DNA from: Panagrolaimus kolymaensis
Lineage: Eukaryota > Nematoda > Chromadorea > Rhabditida > Panagrolaimidae
NCBI GenBank assembly: GCA_028622995.1
Contig: JAJQJQ010000032.1
Location: 372,001 to 436,000 of the forward strand
Reading direction: 5' to 3'
Length of the DNA: 64,000 nucleotides
The notes under the pieces were generated by a model. The model was not told where the DNA came from. It saw nothing but the letters and a program-made list of their open reading frames with translations, and did not search any database. A program made the translations under genes and the position numbers. This document shows positions 23,226 through 36,112 of the stretch, in pieces; the first letter of the stretch is position 1, and each line of letters opens with the position of its first letter.

Positions 23226-25951
23226 ATGGTGTTGAAACATCGTTCAATAATATTTTTTATAGTACTTTTGGCTGATTTTTGTGAGTGGATGAAATAGTGA
23301 AATCCAAAAATTAAAGCAACTTTTTAAGGTTATTCATTCAATAAATATATTGATGGATATGAAACACTAAATTATCGGCCAATCTTAAACCGAAAGAAAC
23401 GTGGTACAGATAGTGAATTATTACCCATGGAAATCCGCTTTCGAACTCAAAATCGGTATGTTATTATTTTATTTCCTAAAAGCTAATAAACAACCTCATG
23501 AACAACGACCATGACTTTAATTCGGTTTATCTTTTTGTTTATCAATTTGTGAATTTTAAAATAGAGGGCTTCTTTTAAAATTAACCAAGCATCCACTTCA
23601 CACAATTCGAAAAATAAATATTTTCCTACCAATTTAAATTCATTTTCAGAGTTTACAACCTTCAATTATATCCAGTAAGCAGTGAATCAATATTTTCTGA
23701 TGATCATCAATTTGATGTTAATGGAGACATAATTGAAAACGATGCATTAAAACCTGAAGAATTTTTATATGAAGGTTCAATCAAAGGTTTGAAGATATTA
23801 TCTTTAAAAACTTTTTCTAAAGTTTTATTATTTTTTTAAGATGATCCAGGTTCACAAGTTTATGGTTCGATTATGGATGGAATATTTGATGGTCATATAA
23901 TTTTAAGCGATGGAACTTCATTAACAGTTGAAAAAGCTTCAAGATATTTTGATTCCTCTGAAAGACCAAAAAATTATCATTCCATAATATATTTTGATGA
24001 AAAAATTAATCATGATTCATATAAAAAAAGTCGAACCAAACGTGAAACAATTCATGAACATGATAATGATTGTAAGAATTTTTAATATCCTCTTTATCCC
24101 ATATATTCATTTATTTTAGCTCATGATGGTTGTGGTCTTACTAAAGCTCTAAAACGTAAAATGGAAGATATTCAAAATTCGGGTGAAAGTTTACCCGTTG
24201 TTATCCATAATTATTCCGAGAATGTTTCACTTCCAAGCCATCAAAATTCTTTCTTTGCCCAATTCATTGCTAACAAAACTGAATCACAAAAGCGTAAAAA
24301 ACGAAGTACTTTTGGCATTGGAACTTCCTCAATCAATGGAAAAAACATTCATAAAGTTCGAACTTGTTCCATTTATTTGCAAGCTGATCATAAACTTTAT
24401 GAATACATTTTTTATAATGAGGGAAATCGTGATCATGTAAGAACTCATGAAGAAATCATAGCGTTATTTTATAATCACATAAAAGCGGTAAATCAAATTT
24501 ATGAAGCTACTAATTTTGGTGGAATCAACGGATTAAATTTTGTTATTCAAAGGACTAGTGTAAGTTTTTATAAATAATAATAAAATAACATACGCCCTAT
24601 CGTTATTTTTTAGCTTTACACTCGAGAAAGCTGTAATCGAAAATCACCGGATAATCCATTCTGTGAGGAAAATGTTGATGTCTCAAAATTTCTTAATCAT
24701 AATTCTCAAAGAGATCATTCAGCATTTTGTCTTGCATATGCTTTAACTTATCGAGATTTCGAAGCTGGAACATTGGGTCTTGCTTGGGTTGCCTCACCCG
24801 ATTCCAATACTGCTGGTGGAATTTGTCAAGTTTATCAAAAATATAATGAAGATTCGGAGGGATTAGTTTATCGCTCACTCAACACTGGAATTGTAACTTT
24901 GTTGAATTATGGCAGTCGAGTACCACCCAGAGTATCTCAGCTAACATTAGCCCATGAAATTGGACATAACTTTGGAGCCCCTCATGATCCAAATGAATGT
25001 CAACCTGGTTTACCCGATGGAAATTATATTATGTTTGCATCGGCCACGAGTGGAGATAAAAATAATAACGCGAGATTTTCAACTTGTTCAATCAATAGCA
25101 TCGCCGAAGTGCTTTATGAAGTCCTTTCACAGCCACCTGTAAATCCATTGATTTCGGTACCGGGTGTTTATGGTATAAAAAGAAATTGCTTCCAAGGTTT
25201 GTGTTTATCCTTTATACATATACGATGCCATTTACATCAATAATTTTTAGAACGAACCTCAGCATTTTGTGGTAATCAAATTAAAGAACCCGGTGAAGAA
25301 TGTGATTGTGGATTTTCTGATAGAGATTGCGAACAATTTCGCGATAAATGTTGTAATCCTCATGAAATTAATGGACATTATAACTTTGCTGCTGCATGCA
25401 AACGTATTCCAGGTGCACGATGTTCACCATCGGAAGGTTCATGTTGTGATTCAAGTCAATGCAATTTCTTTTCTGCTCAAGCTCAACGTCCATGTTTGAG
25501 TGAAACTGAATGCACTCAACAACAATTTTGTGATGGTCGAGGCCCTGCATGCCCTGAACCTGTGCATAAACAAAACGGATTACCATGTCAAGATGCAACA
25601 AAAGTATGTCAATCAGGAAGTTGCAATGGATCGATTTGCGTTGAAGTTGGACTTAGAGATTGCTTTTTGACTGAAGGAAATCCAGAAGAGTTATGTTATT
25701 TAGCATGTGAAAAGAATGGCATATGCCAATCGTCTTTTGACCTTTCAGAATTTTATGCTGGAAGATTCAATCAAACTGGACGAGATGGTAAACATGGATT
25801 GTTTCTTCATCCAGGCTCGCCATGCAATAATTATAAAGGATATTGCGATATCTTTAGAAGATGTCGAAGTGTGGATTCTGATGGACCTCTTGTTAAACTT
25901 AAAAATGCGTTAGTTTCTGCTTGGCATACTTTAAGACAATTTTTCGGATAA
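23226..25951 (+). CDS. ADAM10 paralogue without membrane anchor (probably secreted)
   Basis: Seven exons (23226-23280, 23329-23455, 23650-23786, 23841-24071, 24120-24559, 24614-25196, 25251-25951) with the same splice positions and phases as sup-17 encode 757 residues. Signal peptide, prodomain with RKKR site, catalytic HEIGHNFGAPHD (from His444), disintegrin and Cys-rich domains are all intact. After RSVDSDGPLVKLKNAL the frame diverges from sup-17 and ends SAWHTLRQFFG, so the transmembrane helix and proline-rich tail are absent. AATAAA at 26080-26085 follows. Intact frames and motifs argue for a working gene, likely a soluble ADAM10-type protease or a competitor of the anchored form. I could not find anchor coding sequence downstream. 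Confidence 0.92.
23650..24071 (+). repeat. Gene-conversion-like tract, copy in ADAM10 paralogue
   Basis: Partner of 17536-17957 on the minus strand. The five differences are two synonymous or silent-looking changes, His/Gln after GS, and two near the exon 4 end (HEN/HEH and DDD/DND). The 54-base intron is unchanged. Second block: 24285-24403, around the furin site RKKRSTFGIGTSS. Confidence 0.9.
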
Positions 25952-26286
25952 TTTGTATTAGTTTTTTGAATAATAGTTTCTTTAAAAAGGTGAATGCTGA
26001 ACAATGGGAAGTAGTATGTACGCGGTAAAGTTGTGATTTATGCATTGATAAATATACATTTTTTTTGTAAACAATTTTCAATAAACCACTTTTTCCAAAT
26101 TTTCTCGCTACAAAAAAATGGTGGAGTTAGAAAACCTTGCTTGCTTCTGCGTTTCACACGATATAACATATTCTCATCAAACAACATAACAGTACGAATT
26201 CAAAGCAAATGTTTATATTTCGAGTTTTAAAAATAAATTTATATCAATTTAAAAAACAATGTATCAACACTTTGAAAATTTTTTTC
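25952..26286. other. Tail-to-tail 3' UTR region
   Basis: Separates the stop of the plus-strand ADAM10 paralogue from the stop of the minus-strand gene at 26287. AATAAA at 26080-26085 serves the plus-strand transcript. No gene seen. Confidence 0.5.
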
Positions 26287-27309
26287 TTATATAAGATCAT
26301 CTTCTTTTGCTTCATCTTCTTTGGTCTCTTCCTGTAAATTTTTTATATTAAAAAAGAAAACTAACAAAATTATTTAACTTACATTATTTGTCGTATATAA
26401 TTTACATTTTTTCTCATTTATAACAACATGCCGTTGTGGATCCAATGATGGTACATCTTTAACCTTTTTTTCATGTTCATGCATCGATCCCATTTCTTCT
26501 ATGTCTTTTAGTAAATTAGGCTTCTTTTCCTAAAAACAAATTTACATGATTAATTACTACCACAGCAAATGATTCTAGACTTCCAATTCTTGGTTGTCTA
26601 AACCATTTTTAAAGCAAAGTAAACTCACTTTAATGCATTCTTCCAAATTTCCTAATACTTGAACTTTATCATCAGGAACAATGAGAGGTGGTGGTTCAGA
26701 TACTTTCTTATCTTCTTCCTTTTTTTCTTCATTCTTCTTTTCACCTTCTTTAGTTTCTTTATTAGGAGCCGGTGTTGTTCCACCATTACCACCACCAGCA
26801 GCAGCACCACCGCCATCACCAATATCTTTTTTTTCACCAGATTCTTTTGATTCAGATTTGGTTCGAGTTTTCTTTGAATCTTCTTGAGTTTTATCCAAAG
26901 ACGCTGCAACCATTTTATCAGGAACATGACGAGCAGATTTTCGTTGATCATCTTTTGATTTATTCATTGGACTTTTAGGATGTTGTGATGGATGAGGATG
27001 TTGATCATTTTTAATTCCACCACCAGGTGTTGAAGGTTCGAGCGGCTGCTTTTTGCCTGGTTGTTGCTGTTTCATTGGTAATGCTTTCTAAAAAAAAACA
27101 GGATTACTTTTTTTATCCCAGAAAACAATACTTACTATGTTTGGTTTAGGCGTAACAGGTCCAGGCGGTCGAGGTGGAGGATTCTTCTTCTTTTTTTGAC
27201 ATAATAAAATTGTTAATGTTGATATTGCGAGCATAAGCATCCATGAGATCGTTGAAATAAATATCATCGTTGTTCTTGTTGACGACCATTCATCATTTTC
27301 ATGCTTCAT
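26287..27309 (-). CDS. Unrecognised single-pass protein with low-complexity tail
   Basis: Four exons (27136-27309, 26629-27087, 26383-26529, 26287-26331), all in phase 0, encode 274 residues. A short acidic N-terminus (MKHENDEW) is followed by one hydrophobic helix (MIFISTISWMLMLAISTLTI), then LLCQKKKKNPPPRPPGPV. The rest is low-complexity: Pro/His-rich, then Lys/Ser/Glu, a poly-Gly/Ala patch, a KEGEKKNEEKKEEDKK stretch and an acidic end. A short region near the C-terminus (PNLLKDIEEMG...VPSLDPQRHVVINEKKC) looks more like folded sequence. With no signal peptide before the helix, the N-terminus may face outside with a cytoplasmic tail. An upstream extension of the frame lacks ATG. Family not recognised. 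Confidence 0.68.
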
Positions 27310-27755
27310 CTCTTCTGCTTCTTTATTCTCTTCGGAATTATGTGAAAAATCTTTGAGAAAAAATTGTAACACAAATTCTTTGAGACAAAAGATCGAGAAA
27401 GAAAGAGACACACAAAGTCCTTGAAAGCAAAAATGAAGCGAATGGTTGAATGCTTTTTGTTAACCAAACATTTTGAAAGTTCAAAAGAATAAACTTTTAT
27501 TATATGCAAATTTTACGTTTAACATTTGACAATTTTTCATGAAAAAAAAGTGGTGAAATTTCAAAGTTATGGTTTGAAAGAGAAACGTTTATATATTTTA
27601 AAGGTTTCAATGATTTCTCGAAGTTTTTTTTAACATTCTCTTTTCAACCATTTCTCAAATTCATGAAATCTCACCACAAAAATATAAATAAATGCACTAT
27701 AAAAAAACCCAAACAAAACAAAGAAAAAATACTTGATCACGTATATTAAAAACCC
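27310..27755. other. Spacer between two minus-strand genes
   Basis: 446 bases between the AMP deaminase stop and the start of the 26287-27309 gene. It holds the deaminase 3' UTR and the downstream promoter. The two genes share orientation, but nothing proves an operon. Confidence 0.4.
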
Positions 27756-30700
27756 CTATTTTTTACCAGTCATATCGATGGGAGTTTCAGCGGTTAAAGG
27801 AAAATTATAAGTTTTAAAAAGATTGCAAAGTTCATCGATGAGCGCTTCATGACGGAATGAAACTCGAATATCGGGAACATTGGTGCGAGCTACATCATTT
27901 CCAAGAACGCCTTCTTCGCAATAATTTGGTCCAAGCCAATGAATTTTAACTTCATGTTCAAAGCCTGATTGAAGAACGCTATTTCGAGCGAGTTCACACA
28001 TATCACAAGATGATAGCTTCCAAACTTGGGCGGCAATGGAATATTCTTCCATTAAAGCTTCCTAAAACAATTTTTTGGATCAAAATTATATACTCAAAGA
28101 TAAAAGTTGCTAAGCCATTTTTTTTTTGACAATTTTACCTTTGTGAAATGAAATTGTAACGGATCATCAGTTGAGAGTGAAACGTTCAATCCTTTCATTA
28201 GATATTCAGGAAGTGGATTACGATGATAAGAAATAAATAATGAGTTATTGCTTAAAGGTGACATTGCAATTCCAACGTGGGTTAAATAAAAAAGATATTG
28301 AAGCACTGGAACTTTACGCAATAAAAGACCATGAGCAATACTTTCGGAAGTTAAATATCCAATAATCAAATGATTTATGTGTCCAGCTTCACCACAATGA
28401 GGCCGAAGAGCCAACGTGTTGAGGCCACGATGACGACGGAACGCATTCAAAGCAGATAGATTTGCATAAATATAAAATAGATAATATGAATATGGTGGAT
28501 TTTCTTTATCCGTATAATTTTCTGGTTCGGGTGTGGAGAAATCAAACTAAAAATTTTGAGGGATTTTATAAAGGAGTTACACAAATTTGTATAATTTTTT
28601 GGAATAAACTTACATGAACATATTCATGTTTGGATTCATCATCGACACAATCAATCGCAGAAATATGTTTTAAAAATCTGAATAATTCTGGATGAGATGA
28701 TGGATCATTGGTGGCTTCAAAAAGTGGACCAAAAATATTATCCAAAAATTCATCAAAATTTTTAAGCATATTTTTTGATTTATAAATATCACTAAAAACT
28801 TCATTCTTTAATAATTATAACTAAATCAAAATTATTTAAATAGCTTACAAAAGTCGTGGAATTTGAATGATATGTTTAACACTGGGAGACCAAATATCAT
28901 TAGTGATTGCCCATTTAGCAAGTCTATCCCATTCATCTCGTTTTCGACCATAAATGGATAAACGTGGTTCAGAATGTTGATATTTACTATCTTCCAAATC
29001 AGAAAAAACTTCCTTAAAAAGCAGATGTTTTTAGCTTCCAAAAACCTTTTTAATGATAATAACAAACTTTTAAAATTTCAGCAAAATATTTTCCATCAAC
29101 ATAATTATCAGTTTTAATAAATACATCTCTCAAAGATGATTGTCCGACGGGATTATATTTGGTATTAAATTTATCAAATCGATGAAAAGTGTTTCGATCT
29201 GCGTGAACATCCAACATATCCACAGATAAATCGTACGCGTCCAGGCCAAGATCCTCAAAGAGTTGCTTCATGGTAATATCTTTTCCACCTTGTTGGAGAA
29301 CAACTTTATCCTTTTCAGTTTTCATCTTCTTTTTAATAAATCTTAATAAATGTTTTTGATTCATGGATGATGCGGCATGAATGTGAGTATCAACTTTACG
29401 AATATTATAAAAATCTCGATGTGGTACACTTTTTTGTTCGTGTAATTCTCTCAATTCATTCATTAAAACATGAAGTTGAAATTTAGTTTGAAGAAATGTA
29501 AGGCGTCGATAACAAAAACTTTTTCTAAAAATGAATGAAGTAAAGGGAGAGAGATAAAACGCTTTATCATTTCTGTACCATTCTAATTAATTAATAAAAA
29601 AACTTACAATGGTCCATCAGTAACCATAATAACCAATCGTTGATAATCTTTTAAAAATTGATTTTTCGAAACATAATGTTTTTTAATATCATTTGGAACA
29701 TTTCCATTATCTTCTTGAACTTCAACAATGCCTTCTCTTCTTTTCAAATTATAAATTTTTCCATAAACTGGCAATTGTGATTCTAATCCCCAATGATCAC
29801 TAGGAGGTTTCGGTGGATTAAAAGATGTATGAGCACCTACAAATTTTTTGCTTATCATGAAATTTGTAATTAAAAAACACCAAAAAAATAACTAATAATT
29901 TGGATTAGTTTCTATCAATCAATCAATAAAAAAAAAATAGGGTGAAAATAAAGTTAAATTAAATAAATAATGGAAAAGGTGTAAATTAAATTATTAGATT
30001 TTGGAAAGGAGAGGAATGACAAAAAAAAATTAGAGTTAGAAATAAAAGAGCACCACTTCATTCGAAAATACCTTTCAAGGGCTGTTCAGTTGGCCAAAAA
30101 ATTGGTGGATTACCGGACACTGGAAAAAAAATAGACAACAAAATTTTATTATTATTATAAAAGATAGCTTTAATAAACTAAACTATAGTATCAAAATAAT
30201 ATTTTGGTGCTCTAATTTTTTTTATAAAATTCAAAAATGATAGTGACAATACTTTTAGATTACTATCACAGAAATTTTACTTAACAAAAGCTAATATTTT
30301 AAGAATGTGCAAAGAAAAATATCGAACAAATCACTTGAAATTCTAATTTTTGCCAACACTGATACAAAATGAAAGGAAAGTTCGATTGAGTTTTATTATA
30401 TTTAAAAAAACCTACACATAATTCCCCCTGGAATAATTTCCAAAAATCATTATCGAATCAGAAGAAGAAATATAAACTTTGCACCAATAAAAAAATATAA
30501 ATAAAATTATTATATGTACTTGCATATTTTTTGTTGTGTTGATTGGTAACTAATTTTATAAGACAAAAAAAAAGAACGAAAATAAACTTACATGACTCTG
30601 TATTCTTTTTACGATATTTTGGGAGATTTTTAGGATAATGTCCAGAAAGGAAATCTCGAGTGGTTCTTGGAAAATGATTTCCAATTCTTTCCATATAATC

Positions 30701-33438
30701 TCGACGGAGATTTAATGCTTCTATTAGAAGTTCAGCTGCAGTTCGAAGATCTTCTAATGGAACCTTAAATAAGTGCGCACAAAATAATTAGGCCTCAACG
30801 AATTTGCAATTGTGGATCAAAAGAGTTCAAAGCTATGGCCAAAATAAAAACCTACGCCAGATAATTCTTCACCCGTAATAGCCATACGTTGATAATTAAC
30901 ATCAATGGCATCACGAAAAGTATGCAAATCAACATGTTGAGGAGATGACGAGCGATTATCCGATTCATCAACCATCAAAGCGCTAACATCCAATGGAGGT
31001 GAAGTGGGTGAAAGGCAACCAGCTGAAATATGATCACCGCCTGCTGCTGTTCCAACATTAACTGACTCCATTCGTGCCCTATAAAATAAATTTTATAATT
31101 TTAAAAATTGTCAATAATAAAGTTTTGTTGAAATAAAATTTTGTCTACCACTACCAACAAATGTTTTTACAAAAGTATTACATTTCAAAATTACTATCAC
31201 TGATATCTGAAGAAGATAACATAGCTTTCTGATCAAGAAGAAAATCTTCAACATCTTTTTTCAAATTATTATTGGCTGATCTCAAATATAATGAATCCAT
31301 TGTTGTTACACTTTAAAAAAAATAAATACAAGACGATCACAAAAAAAACAAAACCACCACAAACAGAATGAAGACTGAAATAAGCAAGCAAATAGTGTCT
31401 GATAAACTTTTTTATACAGGTGTCAAAAATCCTTTTTTATTCGCACCTTCTCTGTTTGTCTTTCAATTGCTGCTGCAATTGCCTTTTCACTTGAAGACGC
31501 CGTTTGTCTGCTCCATTTTTTATGGCTTCCCTTGACTTTTATGGTTCCTATTTTTAAGTGTTTTTTAAAAGAAAAAAAGTGCAAAGATAAAAAAATGTTT
31601 GGATAAATTATTGCTTTTTTTGATTTTGAAAGAAAACAACACAAAAAAACAGAAAGAAAAAATAAGAACATATACATCGACAATTTGACACATTTATTAC
31701 ATGCACCGTTAATATGCATGTATGTATTAACTTACAAAAGAGACCATCGACGACGATTCCTTTGACGCCTGTAGAAGAAGAATAAAAAAATCAAATAAAT
31801 TAATACTTTTGCAACAAAAATTAATTAAAAATAGCAGAATGATTAATTATTATTTGATACAAAATTGGATGAAGCCTCGTGGTTAGAAAATCAATCAAAG
31901 ATAGTTTCAAAATAATTTTATTTTTGCGCGATGTAAAAAACAGACGAAAAAAAGGCGCGTCAGTCAAATCCAAGAGCGGATCTTCTTGTTGTTGTTAAAA
32001 AATAAAAGTCATTTAGCATCCTATATATTTTTTATAGGTATCAAGATAAAGGTCATCTGTTGTTGATTTTCTCATGCCCAAAGAAAAAGTCAAATGGCTT
32101 TGTAAAAGATTTTCGCAGGAGTTTTTTTCCCCTTTAAATAACTGACATTTGGAGATTTTATTTTTTTATGTGCTTCTTTGGGATGTAAGAATATAATAAC
32201 TTTCATTTTTCACACAAAATGAAGAAAGGCAAATAATAAAATTTTTTTGATGTCAAAATTTATCAAACTTTCTTCCCTTTTTTCCTTCACTTTTCTTAAT
32301 AAAGGTAAGAATTTCAAGTCCAACAATACTCATTATCAAAGAAGTGCAAACAGTGATCTAACAAAAAACACTTAATTAATTTAAGCGGAAACGCAATGCA
32401 CCCAAATGTTTACCATTTCAGCTATTTTTTAATTAATAGAAAAAAGCAAACAACAAACAAAGCTTTTTTTATTCTAAAAATATCTCTCTTTTTTTATTTT
32501 TGATTTACGTAAGTTTTGGCGGCAACGAAGCAAAAAAATAAAGCTTTTTTTCTTTGAACCCAAAACGTTAGACATCTTTTTAACTTTTTATTTTACTTTT
32601 TTATCTAAATTTTTGGAAGGAAAAAAATTCAAAAATAAAAAATCATACCTTTGACTAATTTGTCGTTGAATAGCCCGTTTACCTTCTTGAATTTCAATTG
32701 GATATTGAGCTATTTCAAATGGGGATGAAACACCATGGCCTCCAGCTCGTGGAGTTCCCATTGCTGGTTGAAATGGGCTTTGATCAAATACTTCCGAATC
32801 AACGGATTCTAAAATTTAAAAGAACATAAAAAGTTGGAAAAAAGTTTGACGGAATTTGAGAAAAAGGAAAAATTGTAAATATTCATGAAAGCTATGGATT
32901 GGATCCGTGATAACATTGTAAAGATTTAGAAAAAAAAAGTTTTGAATGCTTTTTTGTTGAAAGGAAAAATGATAAGATCTTGTTTTAACACTGTTACGGA
33001 AAAATGGGATTATAAACCATCATAAAGCAACAAAAAAAACAAGAATTTTGTATCATTAAAACATTTTTAATATCAGGGTTAATCTTTTCTTACGTTCCTA
33101 ACTGCTTATATTTAATATTACTTTAATTAAATTTCCTAACAAATAAATAACATGTTTTTTTGTTTTTGCTTAGCTAATAATCATGAGCTTTTACGTCAAA
33201 GGATAACTAACATCTTAGTTTTTTTTTTGCAAAAATAAAAAAAAACATTTCAAAGTGACTCACTTAAAATTCCATTTTCTGCATCCGTAATTGTATGCAA
33301 TCGAATTTTTTCTTCCAATTCTTCATCCGAATTTTTATCTCGCTCTTGTTCTTCGTCTGGCTCATCATGAGATGTAAAAAAATTTACTGACGGTGGATTA
33401 CCGAAAAATCCATTATGTGGATTCTTTCTTCCTGCCAT
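27756..33438 (-). CDS. ampd-1: AMP deaminase
   Basis: Thirteen exons (33264-33438, 32649-32808, 31736-31768, 31182-31310, 30856-31078, 30592-30763, 30072-30119, 29608-29836, 29068-29524, 28849-29012, 28614-28791, 28139-28546, 27756-28061) encode 893 residues, close to vertebrate AMPD2. AMP deaminase converts AMP to IMP and ammonia in the cytosolic purine nucleotide cycle. The zinc site is complete: [10 protein letters not shown] (His437, His439), HCGEAGH (His706) and [13 protein letters not shown] (Asp783-784), followed by the family signature [14 protein letters not shown]. The first ~200 residues are the variable regulatory region, split into small exons of 33 and 48 bases. An in-frame ATG at the start of exon 4 ([12 protein letters not shown]) could serve a shorter isoform. 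Confidence 0.95.
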
Positions 33439-35038
33439 ACTTTTTTTTTCTATAATTTATTATATTTTTTAACGGAAGGAAAATGTGCAAATAAAAACTA
33501 AAAAGCGCGTGTTTAAAAAATGACTCGAGTTCCTCAAAAAAGAAAAAAACAAATTAATCATTCTGCGACTTTTAAAAAAAATGTAAAAAATAATGAAAAG
33601 CACTGTCTGGGCGCAAAATTTCACAATCATAAAAATCAAGCAAGGAATCTAAAAGCTCTTCAACGCCATCAAAAGTTGCCTGGTATCAATGAAATCAAGC
33701 AAGCTAGCCCAAAAAATAAAGTAATAAAAATTATACTGGAAAGAAATCAAAGGTACATAGAAAGGACTTCGATAGGCAAGGGAAAAGGTAATAAAATATT
33801 ATTTTTGTTTCATCACATTTTAACGAGCTCTACATATTATTTTTCTTACCCTGTTCTTCGTCAACAAAAATAAAAGCAAAAGGCAAAAACTTGATGGTGC
33901 ACAAATTAGATGTTTACGGGTAATTTTCTCATCAAAAAATAAAACTTTAACGATTATTTAAAAAAAAAAGTGAATCAAAACTGATTGAGAATAGGGTTTT
34001 CTCGAGCACCATCTCTCCCTATTTTTCGCGCTGTCTAAGCTTTTAATCAAACGGAAAAATAAAAATAAAAGTGAGAAGAGAAGAAAGTCTTCCTCACTTT
34101 TTTTCCTTCTCTGGCAGCTGCTTAGCTTATTTTTTAATCATTTCAAAAATGGCAAATATGTGCAAACACGCAAACAAGTAAGGTAAACCAAAAAAATGCA
34201 ATACACATTAAAAGCTTTTTAAAAATAATGGAAGACGCAAAAGAGGATATTAGCCATCCGGCTAGATAAGACCAGCTCCAGCTCTTGCGCTTTAGTAAGT
34301 TTTCCTTTCATTTCAACCTTTGCTTCAAAAAAATGTCAATGAATTGAAATAAATGAGGCGTCTTCATTTCTTTCATGATTTTTGATCATTTTTCTTTTAT
34401 ATGAAACTTTTAAAGAAAGCAACCTTGCAAAACGCACGAGAAATAAATAAATAAATAAGAAGATTGATCGAAAGAAAAACAAACACAAAATCTTTAACAA
34501 ACTTTTTTTCTTCAAATGTTTTTCTCATCTCTTTTTCTTTGTTGGTTCAATATTTTTTTTTGCATCAGCAGAAAAAAACGTGCAAACGAAGCTCGCTCAC
34601 CCAAATTTTTAACGTAAAAAGTAAAAAAAGAAGAAGAAAAAACATAAACACATTGAAATAAAATGAAAGGAAAGTGAAGCTATGAAAAGTAAAATCCCGT
34701 GTTTGTATCTATGTGTGTTTGTTAGTGATGAATGTGTTAGTTAAAAAGAAGCCCGTCATTTCATCAACTAGCAAGCTATGCCGAAATAAAATACGAGGAG
34801 GCTTCCATATTGCCATTAATCTTGCATTTTGCTTGCAAATGAACGGTTGTTTTTGTTTATTTTTTTGTTGTTGATGATGATGTTTGAACTCTAAAGAATC
34901 AATCCACTTCCATTTTACATGTGTTTGAGTTTGGAAACAATTCATTTCCTAATCTATGTCTCCGAGCCTTATTTAACGTGTTATTTTTTTCTTTTTGTCT
35001 CATCATCTCAATTCAATTTTTAAATTTTTTTCAGAAAA
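33439..35038. other. Divergent intergenic region, AMP deaminase / fitm-2
   Basis: 1.6 kb between outward-facing genes. It holds an AAAT tetranucleotide run near 34441-34459 and dense A/T runs. One Lys-rich open frame (33520-33873 +) exists but lacks support. The fitm-2 trans-splice acceptor lies at the right edge. Confidence 0.4.
35031..35034 (+). promoter_or_regulatory. Probable spliced-leader acceptor of fitm-2
   Basis: A long T run ending TTTTTTTCAG is followed after AAAA by the fitm-2 ATG at 35039. There is no upstream coding exon, so this is a good trans-splice site. Confidence 0.6.
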
Positions 35039-36112
35039 ATGTCGGATTCTCCAAAAAGAAAAGTGCCTGGTCCAACTCAAGCGTCAGATGTATTTATGGG
35101 AACTTTGCTTCAAGCTGCAAGAAAATATCTTTTTGTTCCAACGCATAAAAAAGCTCTCTTTTATATAGTGGTTGTATTCCTGGTTTCACTCTTTTCATTT
35201 TATTATCCACCATCAGAAGGATATTATCTTGCATCGGTTGGTTGTTATGATTTTTATATATATTCATGGAGATGTATTTGTTTTAGAAGAACAATGTTTT
35301 CAATAGATATGGTACAAAAGTCGGATGGTTTTGGACTGTTATTACTGTGGGACCATTTATCTGGTTGACATCTTATTTACATCATAAAAATCATTCTGAA
35401 GCTCTTCGACATTTAAGTCGTCTTGCAATTGCTACTGGATTTTGGTATTTTGTTACTCATACGTAAGTTTTAAACCTTTTTACAGTTAAACAATTGTGCT
35501 TATTGTTTTTTCAGGTTCATGCATGTTGAGAAAATAACGGGAAAATGTGTTCATCATGCTGAAGGAAAACTTTTTGCTCGAGATCAATGTTCATTAGCTG
35601 GTGGTAAATGGGCTCCTGGAATTGATATTAGTGGACATTCATTCTTGCTCATTTATTGTGCCATGATTATTTCTGAAGAAGTATGCTCCACTTTTTTTTA
35701 TAGCTACTTCACTTCTTATTTCATTATATTTTTAGGCAAAATCATTTATGAATTGGCCAAAGACACCTAAAAAAGATCTCAAAGTTTCTTCAACTCAAGA
35801 ATTTGAAGAGCATAAAATGTATACAAGTTCCGTTCAAGGCCTCTTTCTGGTTTTATTCTTTTTCCATATTTTCTGGGTATGTATTGCTTGCATATGGTTT
35901 TAATTTTCAAAACTTGTCACATAATATGTCAAATTATTTTTTATATTTTTTAGGATTTTCAATTGCTTATCACATCGATTTTTTATCACGATGTATCCAC
36001 AAAGATGCTTGGTGCTGTTGCTGCTATAGTTTGTTGGGCAATAACTTATCGCTTTTGGTATCCTATGGTTTTTCCTGGCGGTCCAGTTAATAGAAAAGTC
36101 AAAGCTTTTTAA
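35039..36112 (+). CDS. fitm-2: Fat storage-inducing transmembrane protein (FIT2)
   Basis: Five exons (35039-35236, 35287-35462, 35515-35680, 35736-35876, 35954-36112) encode 279 residues with about six hydrophobic segments. FIT2 is an ER membrane acyl-CoA diphosphatase needed for lipid droplet budding and ER homeostasis. The two family histidines are visible: His166 in GIDISGHSF and His239 in ITSIFYH, the latter followed by KMLGAV. Other FIT hallmarks are YYPPSEGYY in the first luminal loop and WYPMVFPGGPVNRK near the C-terminus. Length fits metazoan FIT2 (about 260-280). It lies directly upstream of the ceh-8 homologue on the same strand. Confidence 0.94.

Noticed and set aside
26287..33438. 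Operon of AMP deaminase and the downstream single-pass protein gene
   Set aside because: Same strand with 446 bases between, but no SL2-type acceptor or U-rich element could be recognised.
33520..33873. Plus-strand 117-codon Lys/Asn-rich open frame upstream of fitm-2
   Set aside because: Composition follows the local A-rich DNA; no motif, homologue memory or convincing partner exon. A small gene is possible but unsupported.
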